Positions 11,001 through 25,250 of a stretch of DNA of 64,000 nucleotides are shown here, in pieces. Under the pieces are notes generated by a model. That model saw nothing but the letters and a program-made list of their open reading frames with translations, was not told where the DNA came from and did no database searches. A program made the position numbers and the translations under genes. How positions within the stretch are numbered: position 1 is the stretch's first letter; every line of letters starts with the position of its first letter. The stretch comes from Hermatobates lingyangjiaoensis (taxonomy: Eukaryota; Arthropoda; Insecta; Hemiptera; Hermatobatidae), in the NCBI GenBank assembly GCA_026182355.1, contig JAPFBL010000002.1, positions 2,108,001-2,172,000 of the forward strand, written 5' to 3'.

Positions 11001-14000
11001 CTACTAAAACTTCAATCGAAACATTAGTGAAGCGTGATTTACATCAAAGCTAATATTACAATTTCTGATTAGTATGTCTTTCAATTTTTTTAACTTTTGA
11101 ATTGGAAATGAAACTTCTTAAGAGAATTAGTATGCGAACCAACAACTTGGAAAGTTTCAAACTTACAATAGGTCTAGTAGGGTTTCCTTTTTTTGTGGGA
11201 TTTGATTAGCCTACATACATACATATATATATACCACTTAAAATAAACAGTGACACATGGACTGAAATATAACAAAGACTCACTTTTCAATATTGTAAAG
11301 TTCTTCGTTTATCATGGTATATATATATAAGTGGGGTTTTTGACTCTGATGAAGACTGCTTGTGACGGTTGAAAGATCTTAGTCTTGTTTTCCCATTTCA
11401 TATTGTGGTTTGATCATTGCTTGTTATTTCACGTGTTTATTTGAAATCTTTATATATATATATATATATATAAGATATCACATAAACACCCGAAATAACA
11501 ATCAATGATCAAACCACAATATGGAATGGGATAAACAAGGCTAAGATCTTTCATTCGTAACTACCTGTCTTCGTCAAAGTCAAAAACTCAACTGTTGGGT
11601 CAGTTGGGTTTTTGACTCTGACGAAAATCGCTTGTTACAGTTGAAAGATCTTAGTCTTTTTTTTTTCATTTCATATTGTGGTTTTTGGTAAAAAAAAAAC
11701 GGATTTTGATTAGAAACCTGGTATTAAGTATTTGATATTTTTTTAAAAAATTAATTTTAATTTTTTTGGAAATGTAGAGTTTATTTTAACAAGTTAAGAC
11801 AATAGTTAAAGGTGATTTTATCATTACTTTGTATCATTATATGTTTACCTAATAAAAACCTTTGGAAATTATCAAAAGGTTCACAACCCAAAATAGAGAA
11901 ACATTTGGGAATGACTGAGGCATGACTTGTTCATGAGGGAAGACATGACATGATGTTGAGATTAGCTGAAATGTTTTTAGCTCAAGAAACATTTCATTTA
12001 CAACTCCGACGTGAACTCAATAATATCTTACTTCACTCAATTCTTTTGAAAAGATGTCACTCGAAATTTTTTCCATTACTTTTCTACTTTTAGTGGTGCT
12101 TTCCTTGATATACGAGGGTAAATTAAAAATTTCCAGGAAAAAGTAAATATATTCATTATTTAAAGAAATTCTATATATCTACCATCTAACTCTATACACT
12201 TTTCAAGGCGAAATTATTGGGACTCCTTTGAACCTGTTGGTGACCATTGCTTTGAATGAATTTTACTTTCTGAGTTATACTGATGGGTCCAAGTTTCATC
12301 TCCTGTATATTTATACAGATTTATATCCGGTCAAAAAAGATCTGATTCATTGTTAAAACTGCCAAAGAGAGTTCAGCTCTTTGATGCAGTTGGTCTTCGT
12401 GCAACGCTTTTGGGACCCAACGTGCTGAAAGTTTACTCAAACCAAGATTTTCATTTAGAATTGAAAATGCTGTACATCATATCAATAGTAATCTTCATTC
12501 AATAGACAATCTTCATCCAGTAGATTTTGCACCAAAGATGTTTGTTGCAGTCGATGATCGTTCATCTCTTGGGTTGTCTTTGAGGTCCTCCCGACCATCC
12601 TTAAATCGCTTTATCCAGTCATATACAACTTAATTAGATGGAGAAACATCTCCATAAGCTTGTTACAAAGCTTCAATAATTTTTCCTGATTTCCAATTCA
12701 ACTTGGTCAGGAACTTGATGTTAACTCTGATCTCAAAATTTTGATTATCCATGGGCTCAATAAGTTACTTTTCTGAAGCAGATGTTAACACCACGGTAGC
12801 AATTGGATGACTGAGGTAATCGGTCTATATGAATCACTACATCACAATTATGTACATTACCAGGTAATAGGGTTGTTTCATTCCTGTGTAAATACATTAT
12901 TCAACAAATTTCCTGTAACTTTTTTACTTACCCTCGTATATACTTCTGAAGCGTTAAAAACTGGACTATACAAATCTGAGTACATGGAACAAAGAACAAA
13001 ACGAAACAGCCAATATTTCGAACAGTTCATCGCCAGGGAACAGAAGGTATCAGAAGAAGAGAAGACTTAGGATAGGTGTGGTCTTTAGGAGTTAGTTAGT
13101 CGTCCTGAGTATTTTTATTCATAGAGCGCGCACCTCTCCATTAAGCACTGTATGTCACATTTACGAATCGAATTTGTTCCCTTTAATCACTTTAATTCCC
13201 TTCGGCCTAGAGGTTTCAAGTTATTATTTTCGCGAATAGGAAAATCAATCTAGAATAGAGAACAAAAGTTTTCACAACATTTTCCATACATCCGTATCAT
13301 ATCAAAAAACTACTTTGGGGATATCAAAACATGTAAAGCCGTCAAAATATAGACATCGAATTTTTCCTCGATACTATACTTGTATTTCTTAGATAATATG
13401 GCTTGTTATTAACAAACCACACACCTGCAATTCTGTTCATTTATTTTGTCTTTATATTCAAGCTGTCATTGGTGAATGAACAAAAGAAACGAATAGCCAA
13501 GGAAAATGAAGAATTGACATCTAGAATTGAAAAACTCACTGGAACTCTTAAGGATCAAATAGATATTGAAAGAAAATTAGTTGAAAAATACGAGAAAGAA
13601 GTTAGATGTCAGATGAAGTTGGTGGACCAACATAAAAGTAAGTTTTGATTTATATATGCCAATATAAATGAGATGTCAATAAAATGCCCATCAAGTACAA
13701 AAAAAAAACAGAAGACAACAAAAATGAATCATTCATATTAAGATAGAGAAGACGAAGGATGTTTGTCTGTTTTTCTTGTAATTGATTTAATATATATAAT
13801 ATTAATACCCGATTTCACAGTATATACATTAAATAAATTCAAAACCTAAACCATAATAAGAAATTGAGGAAAACAGTCTAAACCTATGGTTGTATTTGTT
13901 TAAAGAGAACATACAATATGAATTTGTGTATGTAGAGAATAAAGGTTCTTTTATTTATTAAAAGTAAAAGATGTCAATATTAAAAGTAAAGATGGCGTTT

Positions 14001-17000
14001 TATTTATTTAAAAGTAAATGTATTTCTCATTACTTTGTTATGTTACTTCTTTTTTTTTATTTCTATAATGATTAGCTTTTATCATTTAGCATTGGTGTTA
14101 TCATTATTGATAATATTTTGATTTAAGATATGTTAGGAGTTTCTGAGGGGAAAATATCAGAGCTATCAGGTGCTGTTAGAGAGCTACAGCGTTTGTTGAA
14201 CGAAGCCGCTGTCCAATATAGTGAATTAGAGAACAAGTTGGTTCAGGCAGAGGAGGAACATGTAGCAGTCTTGGAAAAGAAACAAGCATCCATTGAGGCA
14301 CTTAAGCAGGAGCTCTCTTCATCTAACCAACTGCTTTCTCAAGTCAGACATGGTCAGTGTATGATGTATTTATCATATAAAAGGATGATACTTTAGTCAA
14401 ATACAAACACTTTTCTTTCATGTAGCAATGTTTTAAATAGCAATATATTAGACATCAGAATGTATACTAAAAAATACAGTATCATTGAAATATGTGTTGT
14501 AAATTATTAGGAACAATAACAAAGAAGTAAAATTTAGTTTATCGGTTAATACAGTGGAAACTTTAAAATTATAAGTAGTACCAAAATTAATTAGAGATAT
14601 CACCTCTTCTTTTCAGAATATTTCGTAAAAGAATATTTTTCTCTTATTTATTTAAAGAAATTTAACTTCTTAATATATTTATCTAACTGCATTCGATAAT
14701 TAAACTGAATGATTAATATTTAAGTTCAAGTTTATTTCGTTACTTATTATGTTTATAAGTAATTCCTTCAATTTTTAAGAAAATAGTGATTTCTTAATGA
14801 ACTAAGTTTAATGAGAATACAAGTTTAAAAAGAAAATGTATTACTTGGTTTTTTTTCAGAAAATATTTAAAACATGCTTTTGTTTTCAGTTTGCTTTAGC
14901 ATTAAGCATAAATATTATCTGCATGAAAATAAATATGGATGTGTGAAATGTGAATTAAAAAGATTAAATGAAATCTCCTAGAGTCATGTTAGTATATTTT
15001 TAAAATCCCTCAGGAAAGACGGGAATCATAAGCTACCATTAATAATTTTAGTTGACTGTTATTGTTTGAGAAGTTGAACAGCGTCTATTTAAGAAATAAA
15101 ATAAATTAATATTGTTAATTTGCCTTTTTTTTATATTAAATACACAGAATTGATAGTATTTTCGTTGTTTTGTATTCCAGAGTCAAGTGAGGAAGCTATC
15201 AGTCGGTTAAGCCCAATGGCAGCCTCTACAGGTCGTCTTCTCAAATCTGGTTTGACATTGTCACAGCTCTATTGCCAGTATGCTCAGGTCTCTGAAGAGC
15301 TTTTAGTGCAGAAAATGGAAAATAGCAAGCTCACAGATTATGTCAACACCATTCTCAAGGTTTGTTCAAAATATTCTTTAAATCAAGCGGTGTTTTGTTA
15401 ATACAGTTCCATTATTATGTAAACCAATAGTGTCCATACTTTAACTTCTTTAACACTTTAATGTGTGTCAACTTGACCGAAATTCTTAAAACAAAAAATG
15501 CTTTGTCCTGTCTTTACAGTCATTTTTTAATTTTATTAAAACATTATAAAAATGTCAAAGAAAATAAACTACAAAAACATTTCTTGTAAGAAATTAATCC
15601 TACTACTTAAAAATTCATCAATTGTATATATGGGGTATATATTTACTTTGAGTAGTATTAAAAAAAGTTGATTTTTTTTTTTTTGTCTATCTACAAACGT
15701 CTGGAGGGACCAGGTTAGCTCTGTGGCAACGTGCTTGCCTCTGAACTGGTAGGTCCGGGGTTCAATACTTATTCTGGCCCTCAATTTATTCACGTGAAAG
15801 GTGAATAAATTTGAAAATGTCGTCCGTGGGAGATTACATTATGTTGTTCCCGAGCCTTTCCATGTCCGGTACTCGTTAAAGAATCCTTCTCTAAAACACT
15901 TTAGTTAGTCAAAATTTAGACTCCCAATGTAGAAGTCTACATTGCTCTTAGAACAATAGAAGGAACTTATTAACTTATTAACTAAGCTAACTAAGAGGTA
16001 CCACTTAGAGCAATCTAGATTAGACTCCCTATGTGGGTTCCCTTGTGGAACTTCGACTACAACCTAACGTAAGCTAATGTATCTACCAATGTTTATCTAC
16101 ATTGTTTTTGATGTATAAGAAGTAGATTTGTTTGTTGTTTAATTTATATGAATTATAGGCTGATGTATGCAATAGTATAAAAACCTCCATACCTATTGGT
16201 ATAAATAAATAAATTGGTATATAGTATAAAAACCTCTATACCTATTGGCAGAATGACTGAGGCTTCGCTGAGCAGCGGGTAACTGGGACCGCACGCATGG
16301 ACCTGTAAACTTCACTCCTATGGGTCAACATTGTAACGAATCATATTCCTTTCCCCGGACAACTCATAGAAAATAGTATAAATGTGAACATCCGATTTTT
16401 TTATTTTAAAGATTTTTATTTATATATTTTATAAAGATTGGAAATAGTGATATAAAACACTTTTTTTATAACAAATTCAGTATGATAATTTCATCAAATT
16501 TTTCCTAACATGCAAAGGTCTAAGCCACATCTACCTATATGTTTCGTAAAAGTAATTAAAATGTAAATAAATATTGATGGACCGTAATATTTTGATGTAG
16601 TTAAAGATTGGGTCAGGAGGGAGGACCAGTAGTTACAGTACTGCCTCATTTTCAAAGGTCCTTATTTCAAACCTCTCTGATCATAATTTCTTCTTTTTTC
16701 TTTTATGATGAAAATCTTGTTCATATTATCGGTTTCAATTCCAGGCTGTCCGGTACTATTTAAAGACCCTTGTTCTAAAGTAACCTTTTCAATAAAAATC
16801 TTGTTCGTATTATTTTTTCCAATTCATTATATAAAGATTATTAATGTGTTGAATATATTCAAAGAATCGGGTTTGTTTGTTTTTCAGGAAATCGAGGATA
16901 AAGCTCCTGTACTGCAAAAACAGAGGGATGACTACGACTTTGCTATTAATCAGGTGGAGTCCTTGTCAAATAAAGTGGACGAGTTGGAAAAAGATCAAAG

Positions 17001-20000
17001 TTGTTTACGTAAAGAGGCGAGAGACGCACAGTGCAATGTGCAGTTTCTAACCAGGGAGAACAGAAGATCCAAGGCAACTGTGGCTGACCTTAGTCGACAG
17101 GTCTTTAATAAACCCTCTTATCTGACTAGTATTGCTTGTATCTTTTGATAAGTCTAAACTTGTTTTACACAAACTTTCTTCATCACTTCCAATCCGAGAT
17201 GTGGAACTGCCTTGTTGGTAGTACTTATAATCGGGGATATTTCACGGTAAGATGAGGATTACCTCACACTTCAATGGAATTACTTTCTACTAGGCAGTAA
17301 CGCACTGTACGTTGCTTGGAAAGTTACCTGATGACTTGGTGTTTTTACTGGAGAAGATGAATACATGCAGAGATATTTTTTTTGTTAAATATGGACCATA
17401 GAAGTCATGAAACATAGAATTTTATAGAATTTAACCAGGGTGTTGAAAGTAGGTTTCTCAGATATTCTTAATCACTTCATTCATATATTGTGTATATTAT
17501 AATACCATCTGATGTAATTGACTCTTAGTTAAATAATTAATACTATATGATTAATAGTATGCAATGAACGTTTTACAGTCCTAAATTCGTGTTTTGTTTT
17601 TACTTTTAGTTAAGTTTAGTGAAATCCATGGATTGTGCTGTTAATATAATAACGGAATAATCAGAATTCTTTGTAGCAATGGTTCCAAATTTGTTCTGTG
17701 AAATATGGCATATATCTCTGCATTCATTTTACTCTTTTATTTTTAATGTTAAATAGTATAAGTTTCATATAATATATGAGAAGTATCTGCTGAAATATCG
17801 TTACCTTTTTCAAAACGCATACTAATTTCAATATTATCTTCTGTTGATTCCAGAAACTTAAAATATCCTAGTATATTTAGTTTTAATTTGGATTTGCGTG
17901 ATGAAAATGTGAATCAACTTATTGTATTTATTCTTTTATTGTCTGTCCGCTGTAACAAATCTTGGAGTTTCCCAAATTTGACTGCTTAGGAGGTAATTTA
18001 AAAACAATTTTATTTTGTAAGTTTTAAAGACAATCTTCCATGATGAAGTTACAGCAATTTAAGTATTGAAAATTAATTATTTTAGATATTATATTGTTTT
18101 TTCAGATTTTCAGGTCTTTAGACTATATATTTCTCTTTTTCTTTTAATTTTGAATTCTCTGCTTAACGTTTGATATTTCGTCACAGGAAGTGCTGTTTCT
18201 TCAATTAAATTTTAGTGAAATTAGCAGAAATAGTAATCAGAAAAAGTAAATAATAATCATAATCTGTATCAATAAAAAAAGGAAAAATATTTAATCCTTT
18301 AATATATTTCGTCAAATCCAAAGCAATATTAATATTCGTCAAAATTTGAAAACAATATGCTAAACTGTTATAAATATATTGTGGTGTGGTCTTTTGATTG
18401 TTTTCAAATGTTCAAATGTTTAGCTGAGTTACGAATTGTATGAATCCGATTGACTTGAATTTTAGTTATCAATACAGTTGTCACTGCTGGTTGTTCATCC
18501 TTATCAAACTTATGCTGGAAGTTTCATGTATATATATTTTTAGGTCTGCTATCTTCTTAAGGAGCTAGAAGCTGCCAGAGGAAACATTATTCCAGTCCAT
18601 GATGTCCCTAAAACAAATGCTGATATTAAGACATCTTCAGATGTAAGTATTTCGACTTTCGTAGTAGTGAAAGCACTTAAAATTATTCCATTTATTATTT
18701 CAATATTTGCTAAATTTAGTAGGATTTTTAATGTCAAGAGTTTTGTTTTATAGGTAATCGAAAAACATCTGGTAACGTTCCGTGATATAGAACAATTGCA
18801 ACTGAATAATCAAAAATTGATTGCATCATTGAGGGAACTTAGTGATGAGAAGGATGTTGAAGAAACTAGAAGGGATTGCAAGGAAATAACTGAACTTAAG
18901 GTACCATGTTTGGCTCAACAAAGAGGGAATGCACATTTCTTTAAATTATTTTTACAGTTGGTTTTAAATGCTAATAGTAAAAAACCATTATATTGCCTTT
19001 ATGGATATTACAATGTAGTATTGCAAAGGGGGTAGCAGGATAAGTGTAGTGCCCCCCCCCCCACCCCCCCGGGAGCAATTGTGACTTCTTAGCATAATAA
19101 CCTAGTTAGTTTCTTATGTTAAGAAAATGCAGTTTGCAAGTTTTTTCGATTATTTACCAGCATATTATTTTTTTTAATCGACTGTAGGTAAGTTGGACAG
19201 TTTTTACGTATTGTTTGGATTAAAACTAATGATCAATATTTTTTTTCCGAGTTTTTAGACCTTCATATTTTGATGGGAATAGCTAAAAGACAAAAAAAAA
19301 TGTATTTTTTCTACAAATATGTCTATAGCCTAAATTGTTAATAAGCTTTCACAAAGTTGGACCAAATAGCATAAGTAGCCTTATGTTTTTAGCCTTTATT
19401 TTTCCGTTGAGAATATCTACTGTAGTTTTCGTGATAAATCAGCTTAAGTAAATCAACTTTTTTTGTTATTTACTAAAGAAGATATTGTACTAATAAGTAA
19501 GAAAAATTGATGCCTCAACTATTTCATTCATTTAGGAATATTTCTACTCATTATATCAAATATACGATACTGATAATCATCGTTATACATATTGAATCAT
19601 TAACCTTTATCTTCGCTGTCATTTATTACAATATTAATTCTCTCTACTTCATTTTAGGATAAAATCTCCGCGAGGCGAATTATTTTTGACAAATATCTGG
19701 AGTATGTTAAAAAATAATTACAGTAGTTGAAATATCTGAACCACTGATATATAAATATTGAGAACCACTGAATATTTATATTGAGATACACTGTTGAAAT
19801 ATAGTGAGAACCACTGATAGTCATTTACAAATGGGACTCTCAAGATCCTGAAATCCATTGATGACTTCTTAGATATGTTGAAAAAAATCCTGTTGAAACT
19901 ATTATTGCATATTTGGATGTCCAGTCTCTATTTAGAAATGCCCCAGTGGAGGTATTAATCAAGGTCTTAAAATTGATTACAAGTACGTCCACCCAGATAA

Positions 20001-23000
20001 GGCAGGTGTAAGTAGAGACCAACCACCCTGCTAAAATTTCCCGTTAATGTGATTTATACACTTTTAATGAAACCACGAGAGAAGGCTTCCTAAATTATGC
20101 AAGAAGCGAATCCAAGCTTAATTCGATGAACTATTTAACAATCTATATATAGTAGGTGTGTTATATAATCGGGATTCTGTCAATTTTCTAGGTTCAAAAA
20201 TCAAACTCTCATTGTCGACGTTTCGGTTTTATTTTAAAACCCTTTTCATAGGCCTACAATTATTTTAGGACTTTATTATAACAAAGGATAATAAGAAATC
20301 ACATTGTTTGTAGGCCTATGAGAAAGGTTTTAAAATAAAACCGAAACGTCGGCAATGAGAGTTTGATTTTTGAACCTAGAAAATTGACAGAATCCCGATT
20401 AGATAACACATCTATTCTAAGTTTTGTAAAATATTATGTTTTAAAAAATATCCTAAAGATGGTTGAAAGCACCGAAAAATCTTAGAATAGCTAATAAAAT
20501 TCTAAAGGATTTGATTAATGTCTAAATCACAGAAAGGAGCTAGAAATGGGACTAAGATCATTCAGCGAAAACAGCTGGTCTTCGACAGAGACACACTGGT
20601 CGATGAGAACCAGTTGCTTTGGTTGAAATATCTTAGTTCCCCGTTACTAGCCGTTGCGTCTACAATGTGCTTGGTCTCCCTTTCTCTTATCTCCTGAAGA
20701 CGGATTACCCAAAAAATTTAGTCTAAGTGTGTTTCTTTTACTTTCTGTGCTACTTATCTTCAATTTTGAACTGTTATTGTGTCCAGTTTGAATCGTCTTT
20801 CTGTTTATCAAGTAAATATATATATATACAAAACTAAGGTTTGTCGGGACTTGGTCAGTTCTTCAAGTTCAAATTAAACTCTCATTGCCAACGTTTCGGT
20901 CTTTATTTAAAACCTTTTTCATAGGCCTACAAAAACAGAGGAAATATAAGAAATAATACAATCATTCAAAAATCAAACATACAGAAAAGTGCCATTAGTT
21001 ACAATTAAGAAATTACAATAGAACTTTTGACTATTGGTTAGTGAGAAAACTTACAGAAGTATAAATTTTGAAACAGAAAAACTAAGTATTACATTACAAA
21101 TTAGTTTACAAAGAAAAATAGTATGTGGATTTTAACAACTGTAGTCTGAATGAACACGTAACATGACAACTGAACTGAAATAACCAAGCAAGGTAACCAA
21201 ATTTCACCAGGCAACCAAAAAGTCACTAACACAATTTTTCATCTATCAACAATGTTTAAATTTAACACACCCGAATAAATACTATTTAAATTTGAAATGT
21301 CACTTCTATAATTAATGGATGACTGGTCCTTTCTAATATATAACATTTCCAGAGTTTCCTTCTCTGTTCATCTATTTCTTTGGCTATTATTTTTATTTCA
21401 TCAAAATCAAAATTATGGCCTTCATTAATACTGTGTGCAGCTAATGTAGTGAAATTAATTTTCTTTTGTCTTATAGAATAACTGTGCTGATAAATCCTTT
21501 CCTTTAAAAAACGACTGGTTTCTCCATAATACTCGTAAACCAGTAAAAAAGTATTACATTACAAATTATTTTACAAAGAAAAATTGTCTGTGGATTTCAA
21601 CAACAACTGTAGTTTGAATGAACAGGTGACACTTTTCTCTTTGACACTTTTTTCTTTGTAAAATAATTTGTAATGTAATACTTAGTTTTTCTGTTTCAAA
21701 ATTTATACTTCTGCCCATGAAAAAGGATTTAAATAAAAACCGAAACGTTAGCAATGAGAGTTTAATTTGAATCTGAAGAACTGACCTAGTCCCGATAAAC
21801 TTTAGTTTTGTTTGTGTGAGTCGCTCCGAAGACAGAACACTTCGGAACAACAAAATTCACTTCATATTTCGACTTTGTCCTAATGAGGAGAAGATATGCT
21901 CTGCTTTAATGCAATTAAACACCCTAAAACTTGAATTATTACTAGGATCTTTGTAATAGCCACTGTTATTTCAGCCACATCAGTGAATTACTCATTCACT
22001 TTGTAACGGATCCTGGTCAAAAAGCTTTTTCTGATTTATGAATGATTTTTAATTTATACTTTGATATTCATTCTATGAACAAAATTTTGAATTCTATAGA
22101 TTTTTTGAATGTATCTATATTATTTTTCAGACTGAAATAAAACAACAGAAATCTAAAATTAGTGAATTAGAAGAGAAAGAAAATTCTTTAAGTAAGCAGA
22201 TTGAAATCATAAAAGGACAGAGAGATATATATCAGAGGCTATTCAAACAACATGCAAAACCTGGCAGCTTTATTGTAAATTTTTTTGACAAGTTTTTATT
22301 TTTCATTATTTTACTTTTTGGAACTCTTTCATTATTTACTAGCTGCTTATTTAATCTTTACTTTCTATCTCATGTAACAATCAACATTTATACATATATC
22401 AAAGAATAAAATGTTATAACATATGGAAAAATTCTACATGTGGAATTATTCTGGATTAACTTCTATACTCGTATAGAAGTATGAAATTTAGAAAATCAAA
22501 ACAAGGTACTATTATATTAGACATTTAAAGAGAATAAGATAATAAATGAAATGTTATCACAACTGTCAGCGTAAAACCGAACGCCTAATCTAGGGAGTGG
22601 TTACCAACCGAGAAGCAAATTTTTCTAAACGTATTACAGTATACTATCAGATACAGATAACCAAAGCTTAATTAGTCTAGAATATCTGAGTAAATTCTAT
22701 TTAATTTAATGTATTCATGTTATTTCTTCACACGCTTTAATTTTTGTTCCATTAAAGTCAAAGTTATAGCCTTCATTAATACTACGTGCTGCCAGTGAAG
22801 TGCCTCTAATCATATTTGGCCATATTAAGCAGAATGTTTGTCGAACTGAGCTTTTAAGAAACAACTTGTTTCTCTAGAATAAACTTATTCACATCTTTAC
22901 ACGTTATTATACGTGTATATGGAAAATAGCTTTGTACTTTGTTTGGATATGTATCTTTCAGATTTAAAAGTAAGGTTTTTACCTTTATTTTATTAAAAAT

Positions 23001-25215
23001 ACTTGAGCTACTATAGGTAATTTTCTTTTTAAGCGTTTTTTAATTACTAGCGACAAACAAATTATTCAATTGTACAAGTTACAATCTGGCATATCAACAC
23101 TATCATACTTTTTACCCAATGTATTGATAATACAAAAGTAAGCTTGTTAGTCTTTATTATAAGTGCCTATAAGATATTACTATTAAACGGTGCAAATATA
23201 ATTTGCAAAAGATGTGTAACAATAACCTAAAACAAGGTAGAAGTGTCTTCAATTGTTTTGGAGAGTTAACTAAATATTGTTGACGTTCTTAAGGATAGTT
23301 AAGATTTACTTTCATTAGGTGAAAAGGTTGCCATATAAGCTGATCGAAAAGAAGTTATTCCTACAATCCTTATGATAGGAATTTGGAAAAGGTATTTTTT
23401 TGTATTAATGGTGAAAATGGAAATATCATTAAAAACCATTGAGCAAATGTTATAACAAATCATGATACTATATTAAGTAATTCAAATGGATTGAATAAAC
23501 AAAATGCTTGTACAGCACACAGTTTTAATAAAACTCGTTAAATCTTAAGAGAACATAAAGATCTTGCAATTATAGAAGTGGCACATCTGGCAATTCAGTT
23601 GTCAAGAAAGATGTTAAAACAAAAATGTGTCAGATCATATCGTTCATGGGTAGTTCTACTTATGAACTTTATAAATATGGTACATGGAAAAGTATCTCAG
23701 TCATAGTGAATGGAGCATTGTTTAAACTCACTAAAAAATTTAAATGTTTTAAAAAATTTGAAATTTCTTGAAATTCAAAGAAATGCTGTTAATTTAAGTT
23801 TTATATGGTACTTTTATTATAATCTATTGATATTCAATCAGTATTCACAAACATACCATTAGTTCCAAAACAATGAGTATCCTCCAAGAGGACTGTGTCT
23901 AGAAATTAGTTACCATTAGTTCTAAGTAATGTAAATTTATAATTAGTTAATACGTGGCCCCCCATGACTCTTAGAGTATGTTTTTGTTTTTATATATTTA
24001 TAAACAATAATCTAAAACGATTCCACGAAAACAATCAACTAAATTCACAGGAAGAACACAAGCAAGAGAGATTACGAAAATTTACTACTGTATTTCGACT
24101 CTTTCGTCATCAGGTAGAAAGGTGCTCTGAAGAGTTTTTGCTTGTCTTTGGAGAGACTCACATCTGTCTACCTGATGACGAAGCAGTCCAAATATAGTAG
24201 TGAGTTCGAGATTTCATTTATGTGAGTTCTTTGTGTGAATTTAGTTTATATGTATATATATTTCTCGAATGTTTTCCTTATCTTGACCACATATATTTAA
24301 CACTCTTTTTCTTTTTTATCGAGGCTTGGTCTAGCGTCAATAATACAACACCTTTAAGTCGACGTTTCGTCTATATTTGTATACAATAAATTCTGTATTG
24401 ATGTAGCCCTGAAGATGTCTACAAATATAGATGAAACGTCGGCTTAAAGGTGTTGTATTATTGAAGCTAAACCAAACTTCGCTAAAAAAGAAAAATAGTC
24501 TTATATATTTCTCATTCATTATTTTTTTCTTCGTTTTAATTATTTCTTTATTTACTTTATTGATAACGTTTATACTTTGTCTAAGTTACAAGTTGAGGCA
24601 GTGAAAATTTCTTTCAGGATGTAGAAGGGTTGAGTGTGGCTGGAGAGGGCATGACCCCGACTCTGGATGTATCTGGTGGCACGGCAGAATCCCTGGCAGT
24701 GGCTAAACCTGTTCCATCCTCTACTCCTACTTTGTCCCCCCACAAGTATCCTGATGTGAGTGCCACCCCAACACTCTCTTATTTGGTTCTTTCACTCTAG
24801 TTCTAGTATACAAACAGTATTATGTAAAAACTAGGGCAGTTATATGAAAAAATTAATGTCAGTTGTATTCTTAAAGAAACATATAATTGAGCCAGTGTTT
24901 ACGATTGTTTTAAATTATAACTAATAGCTATTGCAGTACTGTTAGTAAGTTAATAAAAACTAGAGAAGCAAACAACTCTGTTTTTGGGGTACCTCGTTAA
25001 ACTGTGAATCGTTTCCTTTCAAAATATCGGAAAATTTCTGTCACAAGATTAAGCAATAATTACAATATTTACTTTCAAAAATGTTTTAAGCATATTTAGG
25101 TATGAAAGATATAATGAAGTTGCTGAGGAATGACCATATTTATGTTAGAAGTTTGAAGTGTGTGTTTTTAATTACTGTATGTTTCCTTATATATATTGTA
25201 CTTTATGTATAGGTG

Positions 25216-25250
<35 letters not shown>

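Larger units (their letters stand above)
9000..12110. other. TPR intron 4, left part; (TA)n hairpins at its end
   Basis: No exon is seen. A GA-rich simple repeat lies at 10140-10235. From 11218 to 11700 there are single arms and inverted copies of the (TA)n-bounded hammerhead-like repeat described below. The remainder is unremarkable AT-rich DNA. Confidence 0.6.

Noticed and set aside
12807..13070. 87-codon plus-strand frame ending SEEEKT, as a possible extra TPR exon
   Set aside because: It starts inside the mariner element, no acceptor gives the phase-0 entry needed, and exons 4 and 5 already join without a gap relative to vertebrate TPR.
15698..15790. Possible tRNA gene
   Set aside because: A- and B-box-like motifs are present but no complete cloverleaf with acceptor stem; the same body recurs as a SINE.
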